Assembly (NCBI GenBank): GCA_034670405.1
Contig: JAXDDX010000018.1
Span: 2,542,501-2,606,500, forward strand
DNA length: 64,000 nucleotides
Reading direction: 5' to 3'
Source: Hoplostethus atlanticus
Lineage: Eukaryota > Chordata > Actinopteri > Trachichthyiformes > Trachichthyidae
The translations under genes were made by a program, and so were the position numbers. Below are positions 50,084 to 62,400 of the stretch, in pieces; the first letter of the stretch is position 1, and every line of letters begins with the position of its first letter. The notes below the pieces were generated by a model, which saw nothing but the letters and a program-made list of their open reading frames with translations, did no database searches and was not told the origin of the DNA.

Positions 50084-52750
50084 GGGTAGTAGGGTTCTGT
50101 TGTATGAAGTACGTAAACTTTCACTTATTTCACCTTAGCAGTCCACCAAAATCTGTTTCTGGACAAATTTGAAGCGAGAAATAAGCCATCCAGCTGCTGA
50201 ATCTTCACTCGTATTACATCTACAAGGCCTAATTTAAAAGTTTGTTCCGACTTTCGTAAGTCAACGGCTCTACTGCACTGCCGGTTGCCACTGCTTTCTT
50301 GGCTGTGCTTCAAGCTAGTGGGGGACACCGAAACACAAAAGGACACAAAAAGGGCAACTTTGCTTCTTGTTTTGTAATTTGTAATTCCCTCACTTATCCA
50401 ATCCCTCTGTTTACCACAGTAGGTCAAAGGGAGGTCTCCCCTCCTGTCACTTACATGTGCCCAAGCCAGTGGGGCTACCAGTAACTCCAGACAACCCTGT
50501 TAGCACATCTCATGTTCTTTAGCCTTTAAAATAGGCCAAGGAGCATATCCATAACAAGACGTTTTCATTTAGATTACTGAATAGAGGTTTCACTCTTGTC
50601 TTTATTTAAAGATGATAGATTTGAAAATGAAATCTATGTCAAGCATGTATAGATATAGTAACTGGTTGGTTTATGCAGGGATGATATGGTATATGGGCTT
50701 TATTATATGGACCCTTACAATGCACACATTCTGCTTAAGTGGATAGTTAGGCTGATATACAAGTACAAATGAATACATTCATATTTTTTTCTGTTGCCTA
50801 TCTGTAATGGCCACTGTTTGAGACTATCTGGCTGATAGTTGCTACTGACCAAAGCCAACTCTGCATGTAGTTGTGAACAAAATGGCAGCTGCCTGGCTGT
50901 GGCAATTAAGCCTCCAGATTCAGATCCAGATGGATGGCTCTCAAAGAAAATATAACTCTTTGAATTGTGCACAGTCAATCAGGACAATCTTTCTCTGCAA
51001 ATTTGCCTATGAAGTCCAGTTGATACATTATTGTCAGAAACATCTGTGTGTTGAGGCATTATGTTGGAAGCTTTCTTCTCTGTTAATTCTCTGGAACTGG
51101 ACCTACTGTATGGTTGCCAACCATTTATTCCACACTGTGCTTGAGTATTATACATCAGAAACCATCCTGCATCTAAAATGTGAGTTTACTGATTCAGAGG
51201 GGACTTTAACTTTAAAGTAACTAAATCACAATTACAAAGGCAGTGAGTCATATTAAGTAATTTTAAGTTGAATAGCAGTCAGCTTTGAAAGAGGCCTGGG
51301 AACTCTCACTTTTAAAGCAACAAGGCAACTAACAGAGTGGTTCTTTAATTGCAGGTGCATCAGTCACAAAAACTGCTAAATGATTTAATGTGGAAAGAGA
51401 AACAGTCTTGAAAGTCATGACCACATATGCCACACAAACACAAACTACATCAGCAACAAGCAACTGTGGTTGCAAGCCAAATCTCACCATCAGGGATAGA
51501 TGGACATTTGCTATAAAAGGTAAGTGAAGATACAGATAAAAATAATTTGTAAAATAATTAAAATTGCGCACATAAATTAGATAAATAATTGAAATCCTAC
51601 CAGACTGAGTGTAACCTACTCCGTTAAGTTTGTTATATTCAACCCCCAAACTCACACCATGCGTCACATCGTGAAGCAAGTTGAAGAGCTAGGCTCAGAA
51701 CATGTGATCTGGGCCACACCACCGATGTAAAAGGCGTCACTCTTAAGAAAAGGAAAAGAAAGGACACAGCTTCCTCTTGGGATGATTATCTCTGTAGTGT
51801 CAGTAAGTCTACTCCTGCCAGCATGATAGATGACCATGATATTGATCTAGCTAATTCAAAAGCTGTTGAGTTAGATGAAGGATTTTGATTAAGAGCCTGC
51901 ATTTGAAAAGAAAGACTTTGTAGGTCGCGCCCCGATACCCCGTATTGCAGTCCACTGCAGTTTGCTTTTGCTTGTTTCGTTTTCCTATGAAAAAAAGGAG
52001 TAAAGACACATAACTGGGTTTCACCTTTAATTTATCTGTTTATAACTGCTGGTAACTGCTGTGGTGTGTATCTGGATCTATGTAGGTTAATACTTCTTGT
52101 GCTTGTATGAGTCAGTGTCAGGGACAGATGTTCCCATTCTAGAGATTAAAATGTCTGAACATGGATTAAAATAAACCAACAACACTACAGTTATTAGTTA
52201 GGAGACAGGGAAACAGGTTGTCATACAGTAGTAATGAACCTAGAGCTCTATTATTTGAACAACCAATCTGCATGTAAACCAAAACAACGTCTTTGTTTCA
52301 GACGTCTTTACACAGGAGAGGACACAGTCATCGGTCATTGTGGACATTTTTTCAATAATAAACAAATCGTAAAAGTCAATTGTTAGAAAGTATTTTGACC
52401 ATTCATCCAATGTGTGTACAGGTACATTGATGATCACAAAAATGACACCCAAGCAGCAGACAATTGGGTTGACAATTGAAAATGTAAACAAACAACTCTT
52501 CATATTGTCATCAAATAAACCCATTGCAGGGGCGGCATGGTGGCTCAGTGGATTAAACTGTTGGGTGAAGACAATGAACGAACGAATGAATGTATGAATG
52601 AATGAAACCTAGTGCAATATCAAGCAACTAGTGTTTTTTTTTGCTCATCATGACCCCTATGAACCAGTGGGTCATGGTGCCATCTTGTTCACAAGAGTGG
52701 GGTCGGGGTTACTGATGGTAGTGATGCAGATAGAAAGATAAATAACTTCT
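50084..52750. other. Non-genic DNA, 50.1-52.7 kb
   Basis: Includes an open stretch at 51692-51888 (see findings), and a SINE-head-like GGGGCGGCATGGTGGCTCAG at 52527-52546. No gene was recognised. Confidence 0.35.
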
Positions 52751-52782
52751 GCTGTTTGCTATGGAAACTGACAAGATCCACT

Positions 52783-52810
52783 ACACCCCCCCACCCCCAC
52801 CCCCACCCCC
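52783..52810. repeat. C-rich simple repeat (CCCCCA)n
   Basis: C runs interrupted by A at about six-base intervals. Confidence 0.85.
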
Positions 52811-55800
52811 AGTCCCAGTGTTACACAGGGCAGGCAGGTTTTGCTGCATTTATATGTAGAGCTTGTAGAGATTGTGAACCAAGCTGTGGACATATAATCT
52901 CTGTATCTATCAAAACCAGTTCATCATTAGCACATATTGGTAAACTGCATTTTGTAATAGATAATAGAGGGTTGAGAAATGTTACTGAAGGCTATAGTTG
53001 CAATCTCCCACACAAGCACATACAAATACACACATGCACTATGTCATTATATACATAAACTATTATTACTACTATTTTGTTTTAATAATTGAACTTAATA
53101 TGCCTTTAATGAAAGCATTCAGGCTAATCCCAACGGATGCTATATACTAGTTGTCTTGTATTGACCACAATGAGTGAAAAAGGAGTACATGGGAAAAAGA
53201 ACAATAGTGTGTGAAAAATCAATGGGGCTTTTAATAGACGATGGACTAAAAAAAGGAAATTATATTTATACACGATTTAAATGCTAATTTCATTATTGAA
53301 GTTTGTTATTCTCCGATGTCCGTGTGTGCGTGAAGGTGTCAAGTTTCATCTGTGAGAGCAAATTGTGTAGGTGCAGCCTTAGGACCCCGAGGATATTGGA
53401 ACAAGGTTGGTGCAGAGGTAGGTTGGGTGATTTGTATGCGCTCCATCTGATAGCTCTCCTGGATCACAGACGGATTATTTAGGCTTCCCCGCTGGCGTGG
53501 GCAGCTTCTTTTTGATGTTTTTTTTTTTTTTTACAGGTCCATATTGTACCTTCCTTTTTTTTCTTCATCTTTCTGTGTTCATTGTTCATGCGAGGGTACT
53601 TGGTCGGCACAAAAACCACACTTGCAGAGATTTGCCTTTACCAAAGACAATGGAACGATTACACTCATCGGAGGAACAACCAAAAGGGGTGAGCTGTAAA
53701 GTTTGAGTTACTTGTGTTATTGAGGCTTACTTAGTATCCTTTATGAAAATGACTTATTGTACTTTTGAGTGCATGTATATATATGTGTGAATGAAAGATG
53801 AATGGAACACGTGTATAGTCCAGGTGGTTTTATTCTAACTCTACCAGTGGGGGTTGAGGACATAGTTGAGAAAACAATGCTTATTACATTTTGACAGCTG
53901 TTCAAGTCATGATGTGAAACCCAGATTACACCAGCGACGATCCATGCTCTCCCCTTGCCGTTATATTCATGATCAATCACAATTGCTGGGGGGATTTATT
54001 GAGGTAATACTTGAGTAAACTGCATCTGTTACTGTGAGACAAAACCGTAGGCTTTGGGAAAACAGGTTTGCTATCCAATGCTATTGCAGTCTGTATCATA
54101 TATATGACATATTTGACATTTGGTGGACATTTTTATTTAATGTTCCTTACAGTACCATGAGTCCATATGTTTTTAGTATAGGTGGCGTGAGAGCTGCTCT
54201 ACCCACTGAGCATACAGGACCAGGTGCTGTCCAGGTGTTGTGGTGCTGAAAGTTGCTCAGCATTATTGCTGAATTGTGAGTGACACAGAGCTTAGTGAGC
54301 GCTGTATTTATTCTGAGATAAGGATTAGAAATTGCCAAACAACAACCAATAATCTGATGACACATTATACCCCAAATTATTGAACCTGTCTCCTCCCCTG
54401 AAGGGAAATTACCTGTAAATATCAGGTATTCCTCATGTTTGTATAACCTTTAACATCAAGATGAACTAATCACTAACTCATAACTTTATTGATTTTGCTG
54501 CATCCATATAGGGAATAAAGGCAACCATAAGTAGAATTTCACTCAAACATATTGTTTAATCTGAATGTATTAGTGTTAGGTAATGTATGTTAGTTAGTTA
54601 ATGTATATGTTCTTAAAAATATATTTTAAGGGCATTTATTAAATGAATAAAATAACTATATTAGAATATATATACCATATACGGCATATTAAAGGTCTTC
54701 TGGTTTTGAAACTGATTTGAACACCACTGTTTTAGCTGTGTACAAGTCAGCTGTCAAAATGCCTCACACATTCAGACAATTTCAAACTCATTTTTAAGAG
54801 GATCATTTAACCTGGTGGGGTTAGTTCTAAAGGTACTATACCAAAGGTTATATACTCTTATTATTACACCATGTTGAAAAGATGGTTTGGGGACATTGTT
54901 ATATTTGTGGATAGAAACAGGAATGATGTGAATGTATCTAATAGCCAGGTGTGTTTGGTTGTGTTTGGTTAGTTCATATCATTATATATCTCATTGATAT
55001 ATGAGGGCCAGCTGTCAAGGGGTCAAAGGTCATTCACCCTACTGGCTATTCCTTTAGATCATCTGTAGCTCCTCAGGCTAGTTTTTCTCATTCACAAAAC
55101 CTGCTCAGCCTTCTATGACTTTTCATCATAAGCCCTGAAAGAGGCCCAGACACACTCAGTTGCCTCCCATACATTTAATACCCCTCGTCTCGCTCTGTTA
55201 CCTCCCTTAATGCATGAGACTGGCAGTGATGAAAGCCTGCATTTTTCTCCCCATCCATTTCTCCAAAAGACAGACCCATTCCTCAATGTTACTGTCAGGT
55301 GTGTTAAGGATGCTTCAGTCACATATGGGCTGACAGTTAGCCTTGTACGAGGTGAAACGGGGCCAACGGGTACCATCTATTTGCGTGATGATGTGTACAT
55401 CAGATATTTGAGCCTGTCTCTCATTTTTTGGATGGCAGCTCAATAACACAAGCTTCTCCTTCCAGAAACCCCCCCCCATTGCGGTGCTGATTTAGACTCC
55501 AAATCGTGCAGAAAATAGCTAGTGAAACATACTTCCTGTGTGTACCCCCTACTTTCAATCAGACCCCTGGTGCTGTCACCACAGAGCTGCTGATTAGCTG
55601 CCACCCCCTAATCTACCACAGGCATGAAGACGCATATTGATTATTGAGTATTAGGGAGGATTATATGTGACCTACAACATGACCTTGCATATCAGCATGA
55701 TTAGAGGAGTTATTCATGTTTATCAACGGTGCTATTTCATGAAAATCTCTATCTTGTGCGTATATACATATATCAAAATATTCTAGGTTAAGAGGTTTTA

Positions 55801-56300
55801 TAACTGGGTAGTACAGTAGATGTATTTCTACAGATGCTACAGGTGTGCTGAGATGTGATCACTTTTACTTCCATTTAGTGTCTGAAGATTATTATTGTTC
55901 TGTTACCACTAAATTCTGGACTCTTCCCTGCACCTTTTGACCTCATCGTAGTGTAACCCATCTTACATATATCGCATTGCATGTATCAGTCTGTACGCGT
56001 ATAGGGTATGGAGCTAAGGAGAGAGAAAAGATGGGGGGGAAGAGGCAGCGGATGCGAGAGAACAGTGGAGATGATAGCCGATTCTGTTCACGCTCCGATG
56101 CTTCCTATGTAATATGTCTGCTGTGGTATAGTGAGGGCTCTTGCTCTCGCTTACTGACAGTGTGTTAGATGGTAAAAGGTGATATTTCCCCCTGTCATGG
56201 CGCAGGTACAGGGGAAGGAAAATCAGCAGTCCCATCTCGATCTGCAAACTCTCACCATTAGCACAGAGCCGGTACAGAACAGCAGAACAGAGATTTTTTA
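52811..56300. other. Non-genic DNA, 52.8-56.3 kb
   Basis: AT-rich with a poly-T run at about 53517-53534. No exon, RNA gene or identifiable transposon was seen. Confidence 0.35.
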
Positions 56301-56307
56301 TATGGGA

Positions 56308-56310
<3 letters not shown>

Positions 56311-56345
<35 letters not shown>
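56311..56345. repeat. (TG)n microsatellite
   Basis: Perfect TG repeat of about 17 units. Confidence 0.95.
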
Positions 56346-56348
<3 letters not shown>

Positions 56349-56567
56349 CGTGCCAGGGTGTGAGTGCATGTGTGTGTAGTCAGAAGGACAGCATCTCTGT
56401 GACACAGAGTGTGATTTATTCACTGTGTGGGTGCAGGTTACTTCCATTACTATAACGAGGCACTGTTAAAGGGAAATGTTTCATTCTCACCTGTTACTGT
56501 CACAGAACTTAGACTTAGCATGCACCTCACACCTCCATGCCCCAAACTTAAACTATATGCAGCAAAT

Positions 56568-56611
56568 TCCTCTCCTCTCCTCTCCTCTCCTCTCCTCTCC
56601 TCTCCTCTCCT
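56568..56611. repeat. (TCCTC)n microsatellite
   Basis: About nine pentamer units. Confidence 0.95.
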
Positions 56612-59000
56612 GAAGATGAAAGATAAAATCGTGTGTCATCTGCATGAATCTTCTGTCCATCCTTCCATGCATGCCGTCCATAGGTATCATCATCAGTAAT
56701 ATTGGGAGCAAAAACTGATATTGTTTGCTATAGAGACCAAACTGTTCATACTTTATCGTATACAGTGTTGCATCGCGATCCTTCAGAAACGACTTACTTA
56801 CGTATACACTATTGATATACTCTGTCCTTCTCCCAAATCATAGCATACAGTAAAAGAAGGGTTTTTTTTTTATTTTTAATGAGTAAATAATGGTAATGTA
56901 TTACTAGAATGCTTATTAACAAATTACAAAACTGTAGGGTAAAAGAGAAAACATCAGTGTATTATGTCCTCGTTACCCCTATCGTCACTTTTTGCACAGT
57001 AAATGGACTTTTGCACTTTTACAAGTTTTTGGCATGCGTTTAATATTGGCCGCATTTTACAGAACGCCAATTAAAGTGGTGCATGGAGTCACTGGCCATT
57101 GGGTGCCAAGACCTCCCAGGAATCTGGCCGTCCACCAGACAACCAGGATGAGTTTCAAGCAGTTTGTACCACAGATGGCTGATCAGTAGAACTGCCTCCC
57201 ACAGCCTGGCGTTGTCACTGTGGCTCATCACGAGAGTAGGGGAACTGGTGTGTGGCTTTTTTGTGTGTGTGCTTGTATGTGTGTGTGTGTGTGTAGGAGG
57301 AGAGTCAATTAGGAATGTGCATCAGTGCAATTGAAGCATGTTTGTATGGTGAGCATCTACGATTATGTATGAATACACGACACGTGGAGATGATACACCT
57401 ACTTTCATTTATTTATGCACACAAGCACACAGGGAGCATGTACAAGATGGAGAAGCTCAGCGGTGTGTTCAGATACAGTCGGGAAAGCACCATTGAACCC
57501 ATACTAATCTGCATTCCCTCCCCATGTGTGGATTGGATCAGACTGAAACGGACACGCTCAGAACGTTCCTGTGGCTGTGTATTGGGTGGGCTTCAGAGGA
57601 AAGCCCATCTGCCTGCCTCTTTTCTTTGTAGTGGATTTTCAGACAGTCTCTCCCAATGGCGGGAGCCTTAGGAACGTGGAGTCAGACAGCACTCATCAGC
57701 AGGTTAGATGCGGCACCAGGAATTTGTATGATTTTTGCTTTGTGAAAGGGTCCTGCAGAAAATAACTCCAGCAAGCAAAATGCATCGCATTATAGCACAC
57801 TAATTCACTCATGTGATGTGAGTTCATACCATCGAGTCTATAAACTAGTTTATATAGATGCACCGTGAGTACGGAGAGCACAATAATACGCTTGTTGTTG
57901 TTGTTTTGGCTTCATACTATTGGAATGATACAATAACCAATGATTGTGAGGTTAAACTTCAGACTGCTCAGACTTGTGGGTAATTTTTAGTCATATCAGA
58001 TGAAGAGTAAACAACTTTCGATGACAAACTAGACATGACTAGACGCTCTTTGAATATAATCTCAATCCGTCCAAATACGTCTGTGAAATGGAGAACCATG
58101 GACAAAGAGGGCCATGGATCACGCTGATGTGGCTGAAAACCTCAAACTAAAGCTGAAAGTGAATTCTTAGACAGACATTGCATGTCACAAAACAATAGGA
58201 GCATGAAGCCAAAACAAAAAAAAAGGTATGCTGCTGTCTGGATAACTTTGAAGCACAATGTACAATTATCGAAGCATTTCTCTACCTCAGCCCACATCTT
58301 AGTTCTCTGTGATATCTTAATAAGTCATGATTTAATGAATGTTTACCCTATCTCTCTGTCCCAGGGTTATTCAAGCTTTCTGGACGGCATGCTGGGCTAT
58401 TAGGAACCATGCAGCTCATGCGGTCACCCGTTGGTACTTTCCTCCTCATCAACCTGCTCTGTCTCAACCAATCGCAGCGGGGCCACAGCAGGGCCATTTT
58501 CTCAGGTCAGAAACTCTTCCATTAACAACAGACAGCTTATTATAGCAGAAAGCCTGTACTGTTGTTCTACCATTGTTGTGTTTCCTGGTTTCTCGCTGTG
58601 TCTGTCTCACAATTATAAGTTTGGCAAGTGAAAGTATTCATTTGGTGCTCTGCTATGATGAGGCATGTTGAGATGACTTTGGGCCTCAGTATCTGCTGTT
58701 GGATTCCTGAAGCGTTGTCTGGGCTCGTTGTGCAGCTCTTTGCTCCACTAATAGAGAGTTTCCATGTTATTCACTATGTAAGCAAATCCAATTGTGCAAG
58801 CATCCCTCACAAAAAAGCACAATGCACCCAAACAGCTCTGCGTGATCACCAGTTATAAGGGTCCTCTGCACACTTAATCCAAGGGCTGCCAGGGTTTAAG
58901 CACATTTATCAACTCCAGGATTGAATAACTATTCAGACAGTGTCTCTGAATCATTTCTCTTTTAAAGGTGGAAGAGAGATATTCTTATATCTTAACTCTC
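56612..59000. other. Non-genic DNA, 56.6-59.0 kb
   Basis: No exon was recognised. The block 56985-57240 is unique and of balanced composition, with CTGGCCATTGGGTGCC and TTTCAAGCAGTTTGTACC, and is a candidate conserved noncoding element. Confidence 0.35.
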
Positions 59001-59009
59001 CTTTAGTTT

Positions 59010-59447
59010 CAGATTCAGATTCAGATTCAGAGTACTTTATTAATCCCAGAAGGGCAATTCGTTTCACAGTTCAACCCATTCATGTGAACAAAACAACAAA
59101 CACACAAAGGGCAGCAATCATGCATCAAGACATCGACAACAACAACAACATGCCAGAGACAACAGTGTGCAGGTCAGCGAGTGAACAGCAATAGTGGCTT
59201 AAGTGATCTCAAAGTGGCTACCATCAGCATTTAGTAGCTTGATGGACGAAGGAATAAAAGAGTTCAAGTATCTGTTTGTTTTCCGAACGGGCGCATGGTA
59301 GCGTCGGCCTGAAGGCATAAGTGAGAATTCACTGGACAGAACATGTTCTGGTTGATTTATTATTCCAGTTGCCTTCTGGACCACTCTCCTCTCCCAGAGA
59401 GAGCACAAAGTAGTAGTTGCCAGACTTATGTGCAGTGACGCCTGCAT
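59010..59447 (-). mobile_element. L2-like LINE 3' end with terminal microsatellite
   Basis: The minus-strand frame 59447-59199 reads LWERRVVQKATGIINQPEHV, SSEFSLMPSGRRYHAP and NRYLNSFIPSSIKLLN, the usual end of the ORF2 protein in fish non-LTR elements (LPSGRRYRxP...KxSFxPxAIxLLN). It is followed by GGGATTAATAAAGTACTCTG and tandem AATCTG units at 59034-59010, the normal 3' tail. The element is truncated at its 5' side. Confidence 0.75.
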
Positions 59448-62400
59448 CTGGCTAGAATGATAGCAATGATAGCCATCCCTTCAAAACAGGTCACTTCTGT
59501 TCTTTGTGTGTCTCTTTGTGTGGGGGAGAGATGGATAGATGTGGGGGAGAGATGGGCGGGGAAGAGGAGTCAAAGTGAAATTAAATTACTAAATATCACA
59601 AATACCCTCCTTACAGCCATGTTTCAGCAAATGTTTGATGCCGCTATGCTGTCCTCTTGTGGATGAAGACCTCAACAACACAGAACTCAGTGTTTAGGTG
59701 TTAAGAGATTTGTTTTATCGTTCAAAGAATTTTTTTTTTGTATGAAATACGAGAAGTAATGCAAATGAAATGAATGACTTCAAATGAAGAGGCAAACTTT
59801 CACCGAGGTTAAGATTGAGCTGTGTTCAGAATGTGCTTTTATCCAGCGACCTGTATTTATTTTTAATAAAATATCTTTCAGTGCTAATGTGTATGATCAT
59901 CACAGTCTGTAAATGACATTCAATCAAATCCAAGCAATGTGATTTCATAGGCCTCAGATTTTCAAGAGTCACCTGGTTTCTGAAAATAATGCATTTTTAA
60001 AACATCAATATGACAGTTGCTTTTATTGCTGCTTTTTGTCCTCCACCCCAGCAAGATGATGAAGTGGTAGCACCCTCTAGTGGTCTAGTGTTAAACAGTA
60101 TCCATGCTGCTCTGCCCTACTATAACAGCCAACCATGCAATCAGTGTTCAAAGTATTGGTAAATAGAGGGCACTTGGTGATCCCTTAAAACGTAATTAAC
60201 TTTGGTACACTTTGAGTTTGACATGTATGCATCCATCATGCTTATGAATGTTGCGCAATATGCACACATTTCAGATTCAGAGCATCAATAATAATTCATA
60301 ATTTGACTAATTAACTGAACTCCATTGGGAAAAATACAAGGCTGTTAGAAAGTTATATTTAGTTCATTCTTACTGAAGAGCTCATTCCCCTGGTAACGTC
60401 AACATCAGCATTAAGACACTCATACTTGCAGTTATGGCTTTCCTGAAATGTGCTTCCAAACCTAAATTGATTCATCCAATGACAAGGGGATTATTGGGAA
60501 TTATCTGTTGCGACTGATGTCTTTATAAAACATATAATCACAAATGAAATTGGGTTTGATGAGTCATCATTTGAAACAAATGGAATAAAGTACAAACAAC
60601 ATATTTTTACACTGTCAGATATTACAGTATGTCTACTAACACGTTCATATTGCTTCGCTGATACGAAGGCTAATCATACACTGGAGATTAATCACTTCTC
60701 TGCGTCATCAGGAGTGCTGTCTCTCATCCATTAAAACAAAATGTGAAAATGATATTGTCTGCATTCAGGGTATACATGGTTGTGTTGGTTATCATGTCCA
60801 TAGAGAAAAAATGAAAAGATTCCCACACAGAATCACCTCTGCACTGGTTTTATTTTCAGTTTCAGTCATCCAACCTTTATCAAGACAAGTACAACAATGC
60901 CATAGTGCTTAGACCCTTATGCATTCTGGATGCATTTCTAAAAAAAATAACCTGTCACTTCTTCCTCTAGCTTTGTAGTTGTTATAAAAAATTAATGACC
61001 CTAACTCATTGACTCTGTTGACTCCTGCTGGTGATCATTTAGTAGTAGGTTATCCTTAAAGTGGGCCTGTAGACCTAATCACTCTTGAGCACGGCTGGCA
61101 CTTTGAAATATCTGTGACATTCATCCATCAGTGAGGTAACCGCAGTCAGTTTCCTGTTAAGATAAAGTCAAGAGAGAGAAGATTATACAGGGAAGGGGAA
61201 AGCGATCATGAAACTCATACAGTGTCTTACAGGCTCTCATCACTGTGCTTGTCCCCTTGCAAACACAGACAAACAGGAAGGGACCGGGGACAGCGCCACA
61301 CCCACCCCTGCATCCGAACACAGAGAAGACAACAGCCTCGGATACACAGGTATGGTCTATCGACTGGATATGAGTGGAAGCGCTGTGTATGTCATCAAAC
61401 TGAAGGGCTGCAAAGAAAGGCCTGAAATAAACTTCAAAAAAGCCGTAAAGTGGTACTCCAGGTTGTGCTGATCCTGGATTGGTCCATTAAAAGCCACAGC
61501 GGTGAACCAAATTCCCAGGTAAAGGACCATGTTCCCTTTTGCTGACAAAGCCTGTAATACCACGTAATACCAATTCAGCAACCATAACAAGTGCTCTATC
61601 CAAAGCCCATGGAAATCAATCTCTTCTCCCTTGACATTTTATCATAAGGCCTCTGTCACGAGAGGTATTGGGATGGAACAAACGAGCCAAAAATGTAAGA
61701 GTTCTTCTCCCTGGCTTTGAAGAATAACAAAGCATTGCTTATGTGCTGCACAGTCCTGACAAGTAAGTATGATGCCTGAGGCAAATTAAGTTTACTATGA
61801 AGAAGAGAATTCAAATGCGTGTTTTTTTGCCTTTTATCTCTAATGGGGACTGTAAGTTGTTTTTTTTCTTTTATGGGGATGACATCGGAGCATCTTTTGA
61901 TTTACATCTGATGTACTTTATGTGGAGCTAATGGTTGTTTTCTCTCTCAAGATAAGAGGCCCTTATTTTCTTTCATACTTGAAATTCTCTTGGCCCTTGA
62001 GAAAAAAAAAGGAGTGATATCGGGAACGGTTGAAAGTCCAACAGTCTTAACAATTGATAGGACCGTCATGGTGGCTGCCAGTTTGCCAATTTGCAAGGAA
62101 ATAGAGAAGAGGAGAGGCATGACTATTGCATCAGCTTTCCCTATTGTGTTGGGGATGAGGAATACGAAGGTTGTCTGTTATACTGCTTCGATGCCTTGTT
62201 TGACCCTGAGCAACTGTAGTGCTGTGCTGTGAGAGGCTGTGACAAAAAGGCAAGGAAATAAAGAGCGGAGGGAAATGAAAAAGCCAGAGGTTGAGCTGTT
62301 ACAGGTAATAGGCATAAGAAATAAGACCGACGATGTACAAAGTGGAGTGAAATAAACATTTGATGGTGCTGCTGTCAGACGCTGTGTGACATACAAGGGT

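Noticed and set aside
51329..51679. 116-codon minus-strand open frame
   Set aside because: AT-rich, hydrophobic by composition and without motif; most likely chance.
61208..61471. 87-codon plus-strand open frame
   Set aside because: It has an ATG and mixed composition but no recognised motif, splice sites or conserved neighbour; not enough to call a gene.
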